Below, in pieces: positions 46,775 to 58,033 of a DNA stretch of 64,000 nt. A model generated the notes under the pieces. That model ran no database searches, was not told the DNA's origin, and saw only the letters and a list, made by a program, of their open reading frames with translations. The DNA comes from Rusavskia elegans (lineage: Eukaryota > Ascomycota > Lecanoromycetes > Teloschistales > Teloschistaceae), in contig SAUG01000102.1 of assembly GCA_011316305.1 (NCBI GenBank), forward strand, positions 186,001 through 250,000, in the 5' to 3' direction. The stretch's first letter is position 1, and each line of letters opens with the position of its first letter. The position numbers were made by a program, and so were the translations under genes.

Positions 46775-47760
46775 TTAGTCGTTCTTGGTGCCTAGTGTGG
46801 CTTCGGCCCTCACGCCATCCGCATTGCCTTGGAGGTCAACACCAATGGCCCGTTCGAGGACCTGGACGAAGACCCTTCTTTTCTTTTCGTCTTCGTTGCC
46901 CTCAAAGCCCTGGAGGTTCAATTCTGTCCAGTGGTGGTCCAGTAGCTTCTTGAGCTCTTCAGCGGTGCCGGGCAAACCAAGCTTTTGTAAACCTGAGAGG
47001 GTGCGCTGGTCGGCGAACGGGTATAGTGCGGGCCACTGAGCTTGGATACGACGACCGAAGATATCAAGGCCCGTCTTACCGAGCCCTTTGACATGCTTCT
47101 TCAGCATCTCCTTCTCCTATACTCGATCAGCGATCGCCTGACACGGGGTGCACGCTGGAAAAGCGGTACTTTCTCCCAATCATGGTCACACTCTCTCTGC
47201 ACCCTTTCAAGGTTCACATCCTCATCGCCATCTCCAAGATGGTCGACGACTGCATCTGCCAAGATCACCAGCTCCTCGGCCGTCTTCTGCCGATGTTGAG
47301 TTCGCGCTTCGTTCACTGCTTTCATCACCGACTCAAATCCTCCGTCCCTGATCTTCTTCGGAGTCGTAAAACGATACGGATCATTCAACAGCGTTCGAAT
47401 CGATCTCAGACCCAGGGCATGGCTGATTGGACGGCTCAGAATGACGGCGCACATTAATTCCTCAAAGGGACTGAAGGTCGAAGATGAATAGGTGCGCAAA
47501 CCGCTGCCTCGATTCTTGACGTCTTCGATTTCGTCCTTCGGGCGGCAAGAATCAAGGGATTCTGGGGAAAGGAGATGGTTGATCAATGTTACCGGCTCTG
47601 GTTGAGCTTGGGTTGCACCCCGTGCCGAACGACGTGGGGCTTTAGCTGGGGCATCGTTGGATTTTGCTTTGCGTTTGGAAGGAACAGCAGAGGCCTTCTT
47701 ATCGTTTGATTCTTCTTGCTTTGGCTCTTCGGCAGGCGCAACATCTTTTTTGGGTGGCAT
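46775..47760 (-). CDS. HhH-GPD superfamily protein (DNA glycosylase-like)
   Basis: Two exons (47170-47760, 46775-47116; 53-nt intron GTACCG...TATAG) give 310 aa. After a Lys/Ala/Pro-rich, probably nuclear-targeting N-terminus (MPPKKDVAPAEEPK...SKRKAKSNDAPAKAPRR), the globular part starts FSPFEELMCAVILSRPISHALG. The helix-hairpin-helix element is HVKGLGKTGLDIFGRRIQ, followed by WPALYPFADQRT, where the Asp is in the place of the catalytic Asp of endonuclease III-type glycosylases. No Fe-S cluster cysteines are seen. The family fold suggests base-excision repair; substrate and activity are unproven. It converges on ERV46 with 86 bp between stops. Confidence 0.8.
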
Positions 47761-48033
47761 TGTGGATTAATTGATAACTGAAAGGCGAACACTGTACTCC
47801 GTAGCGATGAAGTCGATGTTTCGAGAGCCATGATGTCAATATATATCAAGTCGATCTCCCGGTGACGCGAGATTGGAATATTGACGCGTGGGTATCGAGG
47901 GCTTGGCATTTCAATGGCATTTGGCTGATTCAATTGCTGCAACACAAAGTACCTGATACTTATGAGATCCTACGGTTCGGAGACAACTGACTGATCACCA
48001 AGCTCCGTGCTGCTTCTCTCTCCTTCCCTCACA

Positions 48034-49511
48034 ATGACTAACTCCCCGATCAAGCAAACTCCGCAACTCGCTCCTTCCACTACCACACCATCGGACCACC
48101 AACTACGCTCACCGAAAAGCAACCGCGGTCTTCGCAAGCTACAGTCGGCTCATCAGCTATCATCGAATTACGCTGCCTTGAACGCTCCGTCATTGATATC
48201 GCAGCAACGCCAACAGCAGCAGCGCAACACGAGTTCCTCCCATAATAATCAAGCCCTTCAAATTCCACCCATACCAACCCTTTCATCCCACCACCGTACC
48301 CGGTCAAACAGTGATGCCGTCGTTCCGAATGCTTCCAGTAGTGCGGCTGCTGCAAAAAGGTTAACTGCATCCAAGAAGAACACCCCGAATCAGAATCCAA
48401 GGGAAGAACTTGAAGCACTGGTGCGCCAAGGTCCACAGGGAGATGTCCCTACTGAGCTATCGCGGCTCCGCCATTTGGTCTTGTGCGAAGGACTCTATGC
48501 AGATAGCGATGGTATGGTACGAAGGCATTCATTCCCGCTGTGAGCGAAGGTTAACTCCAAACAGTCTCAGATACGTATCTACGTTTGGTTGATACTGCTC
48601 AATGCTCCAGCAATATCAACGGATAGCTATCTCGAGCTGATCCGCCGTGGAGCTTCGCCAGCTTATTCCAAGATCCGAAATGACACCTTCCGAACGCTCG
48701 CCACCAATCCTCTCTTCAAGCGTCGAGTCAGCGAAGCCTCCTTGATCCGTCTTCTCAACGCCGTAGCGTGGAAGCTCAATGATGCCAAGATTGAAAAGCT
48801 CGCCGAGCCGACCATGGTCAATGCTGCCAACGAACGGGGGAGCCCAGAATTGCAACACGCTTCGCCCATCATCAAGCATGCCCAAGGTCCTCCGACAACA
48901 ACAGCGACCGACGGATCCGAAGCCGGTGGCACGGAACCAGGAATCTATGTCCAGGGCATGAACGTACTGTGTGCTCCTTTCCTCTACGCTGCCCGGAGTG
49001 AGGCCGAAGCTTTTGTCGCTTTCCACGGTTTTATCACTAAGGAGTGCCCGGGGTACGTCCGGGGAGCCATGGACGGCGTGCATAAAGGTCTGGCGCTGGT
49101 AGATGAATGCCTGGCCATTGTCGACCCCAAGCTCTCGAGCTACTTACAGTCGAAACACATGAAGGCTGAACTGTACGCGTTCGCCTCGGTCTTGACCATG
49201 TGCGCCTGTACGCCTCCGTTGCCCGAGGTCCTTCAACTGTGGGACTTCCTCTTTGCGTATGGCCCTCATCTCAACATCCTGTGTATCTGCGCACAACTGG
49301 TGATCATGAGGGAGACACTTTTGACAAGCCCAAGGTAAGAGCAAGGTCGACCAATGGAAAAGAGATACTGATAGGCTCCATTCGTAGTCCGACCAAGCTT
49401 CTCCGGTCCTTCCCTCCGCTCCAAGCAAAACTCATCGTTGAGATCACCGTGAGTAATCTACGCAAGATCCCTGCCGACATCTACGAAGAATTGGTGCACC
49501 ACACCGAGTAG
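48034..49511 (+). CDS. BUB2: TBC-domain GTPase-activating protein Bub2 (mitotic exit/spindle position)
   Basis: Three exons (48034-48516, 48565-49334, 49388-49511) give 458 aa. The N-terminal about 130 residues are Ser/Gln/Asn-rich and disordered. The TBC domain carries both catalytic fingers: the Arg of SQIRIYVWLILLNAP (R165) and the Gln of GIYVQGMNVLCAPF (about residue 290). Further landmarks are ECPGYVRGAMDGVHKGLALVDECL and LPEVLQLWDFLFAYGPHLNI. Yeast Bub2 with Bfa1 is the GAP for the Ras-like GTPase Tem1 and restrains mitotic exit; Cdc16 in fission yeast and BubA in Aspergillus regulate septation. Intron 1 interrupts the RxxxW region. Confidence 0.92.
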
Positions 49512-49875
49512 CTTTATCTTGTTGTACATGATGATCCACATGACTTCGCTCAGATCACGCGACAACTTCCATCTTTGTGATCTTTGCCCAATCTCGTCGC
49601 CCGAAAGGTTCACAGATTTGGTTGCCGGTGTTCTTCGGAATCTTGGAATGCATGAATATAGCTCATGTGGTGTGACGATATTGGTTGGATATGCGGGGCG
49701 CGGCAAACACAATCACTCCTCTCTCGGCACCAGTCCGGGTCACCGCAATGCCGCTCCAATCCATGAGGGCGAACAATACGTGTTTTCCCTTGAGCAGCGA
49801 ACGAAGACTGTTGTGAGCCGAATAGCATCCTCTCCATCGAAGCCGTCCTAGCTTCTCCTTCAGTACTTTGGAATC

Positions 49876-50790
49876 ATGGCTTCGTTCAAAGGCAAAGTCA
49901 TTGCCATCACTGGCGGTGCGTCTGGAATTGGTCAAGCGACTGCACAGTTACTCGCCACTCGAGGAGCTACCGTCTCCATAGCAGACGTACAGCAGGAAGC
50001 ATTGACCACGACTGCCGATTCCATCCAAAAAGCCACCCCCGACGCCAAAGTCCTTACAAAAATCGTCGATGTCACGTCTTCACAGCAAGTCGACGCCTGG
50101 ATCCAGGAAACCGTCTCTCAATTCGGCAGAATCGACGGGGCAGCCAATCTCGCTGGCATCGCGGGGAAGAGCACAAATAGCATCTTGGTAGGAGACGTGG
50201 AGGAAGATGATTTCGATAAGATTATTGCTGTGAATGTGAAAGGGGTGTTCAACTGTTTGAAGTCGCAGCTCAATTCAATGAAGGAGCAAGGAAGCGGGAC
50301 TGTTGTGAATGCTACGTCCTCAGCCGGTGTGAGAGGTTATCCGAGGAGTATCGCTTATTGTGCCAGTAAAGTCCGTATCACCCCTTCTCATTCTCCCAGT
50401 ACCTTGATCCCGTGCTGACATCTTTCCAGCACGCCGTCGTCGGCATGACTAAGACCGCCGCAATCGAATGCGGCGGGAACAACATCCGCGTCAACGCCAT
50501 CGCTCCGTAAGCTTTTCTGCCCACTGCAGTTTCCCCACCCGACCCGTTCCCATCAATATGTAATTGACCGACTTTCTCTCTACAGCGGCCCCATCGACAC
50601 ACCGATGATACATAACCTCTACGGCCTCGCCGGCAACTCGGACCTCTCCAAAAACCTCATCCAGGCGGTGCCGATGCATCGCTGGGGTACAGCCGAGGAA
50701 GTGGCCAAATTGATCCTGTTTTTGTTGAGTGAGGACAGTAGTTATTGTACAGGGAGTGTGTTTGGTATCGATGGGGGGTTGACTGCTTGA
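49876..50790 (+). CDS. Short-chain dehydrogenase/reductase
   Basis: Three exons (49876-50370, 50430-50506, 50586-50790) give 258 aa, the usual size of a classical SDR. The Rossmann nucleotide motif TGGASGIG is at residues 12-19, NLAG replaces the common NNAG, and the active-site Ser (ATSSAG) and YCASK (Tyr161, Lys165) are present, followed by IRVNAIAPGPIDTPM. It ends YCTGSVFGIDGGLTA as expected for 3-oxoacyl-reductase-like members. An Asp after the second strand (SIADVQ) suggests NAD(H) preference. The substrate cannot be told from sequence. Splicing falls directly after the catalytic YCASK. Confidence 0.9.
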
Positions 50791-53148
50791 TTGTGGTTCG
50801 TTGAGCTGGATGGGAGTGGACGGTGAGGGTGATGAGGGATCGGCTGGGCAAGGATAGGTTTTCGTGGGCGAAGGAATGTTGAATTGGTGGGAGACGTGAT
50901 AGGAAGGGCCAACAAAACCTGCATAGTCCAAGAAGATATATACTTGCAATCCAAGGAGGCGATTGTACCATAGTGAGCAACAATCACTCAGCCAAAGTCT
51001 TTCAGGATTCTACAGGATAGTGCCATTCGGCCACCTTCTTTCTCAGATCCTTTAAAGTGTATATATTTCAGGTTTTCATCCAGGCCGGCAGCTGCCAACT
51101 ACCGTGTATCCAAGTATTCGTGTTGTCACTTCATATTGGATTTTAATCACCCTCTAGTATCGATTTGTCAAGGAAGTAAGCTGCACCCAAGTATGTAGAT
51201 TTAGTTCTCTATATATTTCTATGTACCTGCCATCACACCCTTCCTACCTACCCGATAGGTCCCGCCTCGTTGCTTTTCATTAAGCAGACAACAACACCAC
51301 TTGGCGACAGCGAGTCGAAGTATCTAGCCACGAGCAGGATCAAAGGGATCTGGACACAAGAATGGACTATAGCTACGGCTATTGAGCCGGACCTACGATT
51401 CCTCGGATACTAAGGATCTTCAGCAGTTTTGGAACCAACTGTATCCCTTCGTCTGCTGGCGTGCTCGTTGGATCCAAGGGGCGCACATGGAGGCTGACTT
51501 CGGGCGGCAGGAGCACGCATTTCAGCAGACGAAGGGATAGTTATTTCCGGGACGCTGCGAAACGCATAGTGGCTTCTCGGTTGGATAGAAGTTTCAGTGA
51601 AGCCTTCCTACTTTGTTGCATAACCTTGTCGGGCTATGAACCAAGATGATATGTCCGCCACCTGGGTCTCCAGAGAGACTATGACTACGATTGACGATTG
51701 ACGATTTCTACGATAGCGGAGCTTCGCGTCGAACGAAGTTTGAGACAAGGAAGGGATGGATTGCATCTTACCTTTTTGAGAGGATCTACGCATTGGTTGA
51801 TGCCAAGTGGCTGGGAATTGTTTTGGCGTTAAGTCGGGGAGGTGTCGTAGAGGCGATAAGTGTTCGGCATCCGGGTCCTGTCTCCTTAGCTGGAGGTCCG
51901 TCTAAGCAGTGGAAGCGTCTGAGCGTATCTGTCGCGGGGTGAATAGGCGGAAGGTTGGGATCAGTCGGCAACTCGCCTTCTCAGAGATGCTGGAACAATA
52001 TGGCTGGATGCCCTTAAGCCAACACTGCGGGGATTGGGTGTTAGTAGAACGTTGTTGGGATTTGATGTTCGAGCGATTGAGGTGGTCGTGTAGACTTCGA
52101 TGAAGTTATCGGCAAAGGATGTCTCGGGTTCCTTCCGACGGGTGTTTCAAGCACCGCTCGAGCTTTATTGACGGTGAATCAGACACAGGCAACCCGTTTG
52201 CTGGCCGTGAATACAACATTGCTGCCTGCAGACGGTGAGTATCAAGACACGACGAAGTAGTACGGAAATCTGTTCAAGAGGGATAGCAGCTCACATTCCA
52301 AAGCATGAATACAGTTTGCATAAGTGAAAACACGCGTCATACCTTCCGTTCGAAGCAGACTCGGATTATTTTGAGCGTCTCTAGGGGTTGCTTGGTTGCG
52401 AGCAGAACTTGTTGAAGAAGTGGTGCAGCCAAGAAAGTCGATCAAGGCAGGATACCGTACAGTACAAGATCGCATTACTGCATTGGTCAGGCGGTAGATG
52501 TTCGGAAACGACTTTCCCGGACTGTGACGGCTACGGATATATGGTGCATGGCGAGTCATTGGTGAGAGTTTCTGGTCGTCAGGGTGCATTGTGTAAATCC
52601 ATGCAAATGCTGGACATGCCGAACTGTTACTTGAGGGCGCAGCGAGTCAGGCGAAGTTGAAAAGGGCGTCTAATATTACAGTGTGATGTCGAGCTGATTA
52701 GGCCAGCCTCTGGTTGACAACCGTAGCAAACGTAGCAAGCTGCAGTCGGTGGGCTAGCAGCCGAGATCGAAGACCATGACGAGAGAAAGGAAACCCTGCA
52801 ATTTTCCGAAACCGAAGCCTAGTGATCCCTGAAAGAACTATTTGTTGCCACGAGAGACCATTACTGAGATGCCGACCGCAGATTCCCTTTTGGCATCGCC
52901 AGAGTAGCTGAAAGAAAGACATGATGTTGACCTGCTTTGAAAGACGAGATCCTCTTTGTGGAAGGTGCCCCTAATTCAACACAGGAGCTGCTGAAGATCT
53001 GGAAGCCAATCTGGCCGAAGCTCCTAGACCGCAACTGTGGATACCTAGATTGAGAGCGGACGAGGTTTTGATAATCGTCCGGAGCAGCCAGGTTGGGCGC
53101 ACTATTTCGAGGAGCGCTCCCCACCTGAGTAGATTAGCTGTCCGCAAA
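50791..53148. other. Gene-free region with hairpin
   Basis: About 2.36 kb. Frames over 60 codons occur in several phases but none looks coding or splices in frame to a neighbour. The only clear structure is the long inverted repeat at 51442-51539. The last part presumably contains the 3' UTR of the Tra2-like gene. Confidence 0.5.
51442..51539. repeat. Inverted repeat / hairpin, 25-bp arms
   Basis: Left arm 51442-51466 and right arm 51511-51539 are reverse complements at all 25 paired positions (17 bp plus 8 bp), interrupted only by a four-base bulge (51519-51522) in the right arm. The 44-nt loop begins with a 10-bp palindrome, TTGGATCCAA. No coding region overlaps. Confidence 0.9.
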
Positions 53149-54229
53149 TTAACGACGAGAGTACCTATCGTCGCGGTCCTCGTAGCTTTTACCTCCGCCG
53201 TACGGTTCTCTCGAAGGAGCTGCATCCCCGCCATAGCCACGTCCACCGTCACGACTATAATAGTCAGATCCACCGCGTCGATCGTCTCCGCGGCTGCTGT
53301 AGCGGTCGTCACGGCCAGAGGCATAGCGATCGATGCCACGAGAACCGTAATCATCACGGCGTCCATAGCCACGGTCATCATGACGAGAAGAGCGGTAGCT
53401 ATCTTCATAGCGGCCGCCGCCACCGTATCCGCCTCCACGACGACGGTCATCGTAGCGGTCGTATCCCCCATAACGTCCACCACGGGGAGGAGGAGGGCCA
53501 CGGAAGTCGTCTAGAACCAGTGGGTGAGCGCCTCTACCAATCTTGGAAGTCGTGATATGCTTACCTCGCTTTGGGGGACCGAAGTACTTGCCTGGTGTTG
53601 GGGTTCTTGGGCGGCTTCTCCTAGCTTTCTCAATGCTCAAGGTACGACCTTCGATGTTCTCACCCTGAAGACCTTCCTTTGCTGCGTCGGCCTGATCGGA
53701 AGTGACCATTTTCACAAAGCCGAAGCCGCGGGACTCTTGGGTGTGTGGGTCTTTCATGATGGAACAACCTTCAACTTCGCCGTACTTCTCGAACATGCGC
53801 ATGACGTCTTGCTCGTTGAGGCGGGGATGGATGCCAGTGACAAAAAGGTTGGAGCCTGAATTACGAGCTTCCGACTCACGTGGCTCTCCACGTTCTGGGG
53901 GAGGTCCGCTAAAAAGGAAGTCAGTAACGGTGCAAAGACTGTTGACGGAGGCGTTCATAGCTTACCGAGAGTCCACGCGACCGTTGGGTGAAGCACTTCG
54001 GTCACGACCACCACGATAGGTATCATCACGTTTGGGGTAATCATCGTCGCGCTTCGTCGGGCGTGGAGAAGCACTTCGATCACGCTCGTAGCGTGGTTCC
54101 TCTGCTCGTTCAAGAGTCAGTGACAGCAATGGTGGTCAATTATATCGATAGTGAAGCTTAGAAGAGAGCACTAGAAGAATTCTTACCTTCGTAGCGGCCA
54201 TTTTCAGTTTCGTAATCCATGGTTGCCAT
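53149..54229 (-). CDS. Tra2-like SR/RRM splicing factor
   Basis: Four exons (54187-54229, 53966-54101, 53565-53908, 53149-53510) give 294 aa starting MATMDYETENGRYEG. It has a short Arg/Asp/Ser region with repeated RDRSASP units, then a single RRM at about residues 75-155 (NLFVTGIHPRLNEQDVMRMF, RGFGFVKM) closed by the linker RRSRPRTPTPGKYFGPPKR, the hallmark of Transformer-2-type proteins. A long Gly/Tyr/Asp/Arg-rich low-complexity tail follows (RGGGYGGGGRYED, DDRGYGRRDDYGSRG). A role in exonic-enhancer-dependent splicing is inferred from Tra2. The third intron (53511-53564) is 54 nt with no stop, so retention would insert 18 residues right after the RRM linker. Confidence 0.88.
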
Positions 54230-54637
54230 GATGAGGTGTTGAGGGTGTGATGAAAAGTCGAGTCGAAGTTGGTCGCCTAGATAGCTTGGAACAATCGCAG
54301 AGATTTCGAAGAATATCAGTGCTGATGCAGTAGAATCTTGACCACGTTGACAGAAGTTGACGATGGGCAAGGATGAATGAAGTGCAAAATCAAAAGTTCT
54401 ACTAGAGGACTAAAGGAGTCAACTCGCGCGGCTGAAACCGGCAGTCACGTGCTACGCCCTCGGTTCTAGCCTTTTTGGGACATCGAAAATAACTGAATGA
54501 AGCTGGCGAGGTGGCGACAACAAGTAGGAAGCAATGAGAGGCGTCTGAGATCAAATCTGAGTACTATTATATCCTATCTACTGCTGTCAACTCATTATAC
54601 CGTATCGCCATCTTGGAAAGGCCTACAATGAGCTGGT
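54230..54637. other. Intergenic region
   Basis: About 410 bp between the GH32 stop and the Tra2-like start, both on the minus strand; presumed promoter of the latter. No other feature is recognised. Confidence 0.45.
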
Positions 54638-56721
54638 TCAGAGGCTCATGTGTCCCAGCGTATTCCTCCGAACTCTCTGACTCGCCATGGTCACGTTGCC
54701 TGCCACAGTTCCATTCGAATTTTCTAACGGACTCCATGCGCTTCGGAAGAGACCTACGTTAGTGACTGTTCCGACTTTGTTGCCAACAGTGGTGCACATA
54801 CCTATTCAACCCAAAGACCTCTGCGCTGACTTGCACTCCCGGATTCAATTCCCTTGTTGATATCAACAGTGTGTCTAGCATGCCCTCGGCGAAGAAGGAT
54901 GTTGTTGCACTCCTCAATCCATTTTCAAGGAAGACCTCCAAGATACTACGATCTATCACCACTTGCAGCCGGAACATCTGCGTATCCGTATTGATGAGGC
55001 TGTTGGTGCTGAATTTGTCGGTGAAGAACGGGTTTTCGAAGCCGCGGATATAACCACGGTCGATCCAGAATGGCTTATCACCACCCAAGTAGAAGCCGCC
55101 CCGTATGGATTCCCCAGTCACCGAGGACATGAAGGTGAAATTCGCAGTCCCGGTCACATTTGCCAAGGGTATTGACGTAATGGTCATGTTGAACGTAACC
55201 GCACCGCTAGGCACGGTGGAGGAGTAGTCGTACAGTAAAGAAGAGTTGGCCAACGAAGACGAGTTCGCAAGAGAAGAAGTCGAGGAGTATAGCGACCACA
55301 GGTCGTATGGAAGCGAGACCAGGGTGTAATCACCGCGTGTAATATTCGCAAGGACGTTGTATCGTGGAAGACTCATCGCGGAGCGGAAACCCTCAAGCTG
55401 GCCGGTAGGGACCACCTGCGTGTATTGCCAATTGCTGGCCCAGGCGATACTGATCTGTGGCGACGTGGCGGGAATACCGTAGAAGAACTGGCCAGCGTAG
55501 TTGTCTTTGCCAAAGTCGGCAATGCGAGCGGCCTGGTCCACCGGAGTGAAGTGGGTGCCGTTGAACGTTCCAGCAAAATACTGGCCGATTGATCCTCCCA
55601 GCGGAGCACCAGGGTTGATGGAGATATAGAGGACGAACATGTCACTCGATGCAATGTTCGATTCGTCCAGCGGGTTTTCGATCGACGCGTTACTCAGCAT
55701 CGGCATCTGAACCAGATTCGGACATTCGTATTGTAGGCCCAGGAGCCCATAATGAGAGAAGTTGGAGGCGTGCGTCCACGTCGTTAGATCTGGGGACGTG
55801 AAGAAGCTGTGATGGAAGCGTCAGACTATGTATGATCTGGCTCTCTGAACCCGACATCTCAGAAGCAACGACTCACCCGATCGTGAACTCTTGAGCATAT
55901 GCAACTACCATCACCCATCGTTGTGTCAAAGGATACCAGATCACCTTGGGATCTCTGAATTGCGTGCTATTGATCGAAATGACGGGATTTTTGGCGTATT
56001 TGGTAAAAGTGTAGCCTCCATCGGTTGAATAAGCTACCTGTTACCCCTCAGTGAGCAGCCTGATCTCTGCGTTTCGGTGAACAGAGAACGAACATCTTGA
56101 GTCTGCTCTTCGGCGGTGTTGAGAGTATAGAAGGCGACCACCCCGTTCGTCTGATTAGGAAAGAAGCCGCTGGTGTTATTGACATCGATCACGGACGAGC
56201 CGGAAAAGATTGCCTCTCCTTCTGCTCCAGGATAGATTGCAATCGGTTGGTTCTCCCAAGTGTATAGATCACGGCTTGTAGCGTGACCCCAGTGCTGGTT
56301 TCCGGCTACAGTATCCGTGGGATTATCTGAAGCACTCCATTTAGACTGCGTCCTGGTGTTGCGACTGCTGCAGTCTTACATACACTGGTAATAGAGGTGG
56401 TACACGCCTTCGGCATCCACAAACATGCCGTTTGGATCGTTCTATCGATGAGGCTTGATCAGCTTCCACGACAAGAGCATATCCTGTCTCCTCTTCCTCG
56501 TCGAGCTGGTACAATGGCAAGCATGGAAGAGACAGACAGGCACGAACCATAAAACCAGTGGGCGGGCTGTAGTGGATCTGCGGCCGTAAAGCACCCCTAT
56601 AATCACCTGGTATCGGTGTACCGGTTGGCACAGAAGGATCAACATAAGCAGACGTTGCATTTTGGCCTCGGACAGGAGCTGTCAGCAGGCACAAGCCCGC
56701 GCAAATAGCGGAGAACAACAT
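54638..56721 (-). CDS. Secreted glycoside hydrolase family 32 (invertase/inulinase type)
   Basis: Seven exons (56548-56721, 56384-56441, 56094-56326, 55877-56037, 54802-55806, 54638-54740 plus exact junctions) close to 577 aa; six introns would be needed only if one more is hidden, and five are modelled. Signal peptide: [21 protein letters not shown]32 catalytic landmarks are the nucleophile Asp in NDPNG (residues 59-63, joined exactly at intron 1), the stabiliser in QFRDPK (about 182-185) and the acid/base Glu in LQYECP (about 236). A beta-sandwich follows, ending [14 protein letters not shown], as in invertases. Many N-glycosylation sites (NSS, NAS, NMT) are present. It hydrolyses beta-fructosides such as sucrose or fructans; the exact substrate is not deducible. 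The first two of the introns checked use weak GTTCGT donors. Confidence 0.9.
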
Positions 56722-58033
56722 GCTGGAAGTATGAAAGTGAGAGTACTTATGTTCCAATGGAGAAAAGACGATTGAAGGACGAAAACCTAGATCCTACGGT
56801 GTATACTTGTACCTTTTGGCAGCTACCTTCGTCACCAAGGACCAGGCCCAGCCACATCTCGTCATGCAGAAGCTACCACTGCTTGGCCGAGCAGAGCGCT
56901 CTGTTCCCCGCATGGGGATCTGGCAGAAAAGCATCTTCTGGGACTACCATCAAAAGCGCTCCGCCATTGGAGGCTTTCCTACCCCTCACGACGGCATGAT
57001 GGATGCAAAGACCAAGAGACCATCAGCAGCCACGGGATAGATCGTCTGTGGGCGGGCCGATTAGCTCTTGGTTTCCTTGTTGACTTGTCGAGCCGTCTCT
57101 CCCAACACGCTCGGAGAGGACTTTAGACGGGCTTTGTTCGAAGTCCACGGCCAGCGTGGAACGAGTGCTAGGTACGATTTCTGCATGACCTTTGGGTTTA
57201 TAAGACGATAGAGTTGGAGTACCTCAACAGGTAGATGCCAATCATTTCTGTGCCGCAGTGACCGACAGCTTCCCGGACCTGCATAGCTGTTCCTTGCTAG
57301 CTTCCCCTTGACTCCGTTGAATGTGGGGTAGAAGGGGAGTGGGTGGTGGATGCAAGGTGACGATGAGAGCGGAATCCAACTTCGCCATCACGGTCGAGAA
57401 TCAAGCTGCAAAAGCGATAGGCTTTAGTCATTAGACGACGGTCAGGACCCCTAAGCTCGCTGGGCCTCAAAGGTCCTAAAAAGGGATATTATTGCGCACA
57501 TCATTATAATATAGCCAGAACTACTCCGATTCCAGATATTTTTGAATCAGATAAAAGCCTTGATCTAGCGCTTGAAATTATTAGTATAATACTAAGCGAC
57601 CAGGTTAAAGGTGATTGTATTATTCGTAGGTATAATATCGGATTTCGAGTATGATTATAACATCAACATCTTCTATCAACTCCTGAATAACAACCAGACA
57701 GGATGCGCATTTGAAAGCTGCAATTTTTAAAGCCTAAAAAGCAGCTTATAATTATATAGTCCTGCCACATAACGTAATCAACGCGGTGAAGTCGTACACT
57801 GTAGATAGAGGTTGATATACGGGCTGTTTCCTTTACTAAAACTCGAAAGTTAACGCTAAGAAATCCCGCTTGGCGTCGATTTATTATGGAAGGTCCATTG
57901 AGGTGATGAGTCCTTTGAGGTGAGGCCCTCTAAGCGAGCCCAGCGAGCTTAGGGGTCCTGACCGTCGGCTTTCGCTATAAGCAGCAACGTCAGGTCGTCC
58001 TCCTCGCTTCTCCGACGTAAATCAAGCACTCCA
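56722..58033. other. Intergenic region holding an inverted-repeat element
   Basis: About 1.3 kb between the GH16 stop and the GH32 start. Except for the MITE-like element at 57436-57967, I see only short chance frames and the presumed GH32 promoter. Confidence 0.55.
57436..57967. mobile_element. MITE-like element with terminal inverted repeats
   Basis: A 532-bp segment bounded by perfect 30-bp terminal inverted repeats. The left one starts CGACGGTCAGGACCCCTAAG; the right one is its reverse complement and ends CTTAGGGGTCCTGACCGTCG. A shorter imperfect repeat (CCTCAAAGG type) lies just inside both ends. The interior is strongly AT-rich with no coding frame, unlike the flanking DNA. Size, perfect termini and lack of a transposase fit a non-autonomous DNA transposon (MITE). 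I could not identify a clear target-site duplication, so the superfamily is not assigned. Confidence 0.82.

Noticed and set aside
53050..53514. 154-codon plus-strand frame rich in Thr/Val/Ala
   Set aside because: It is the antisense shadow of the Gly/Tyr/Asp/Arg-rich tail of the Tra2-like protein.
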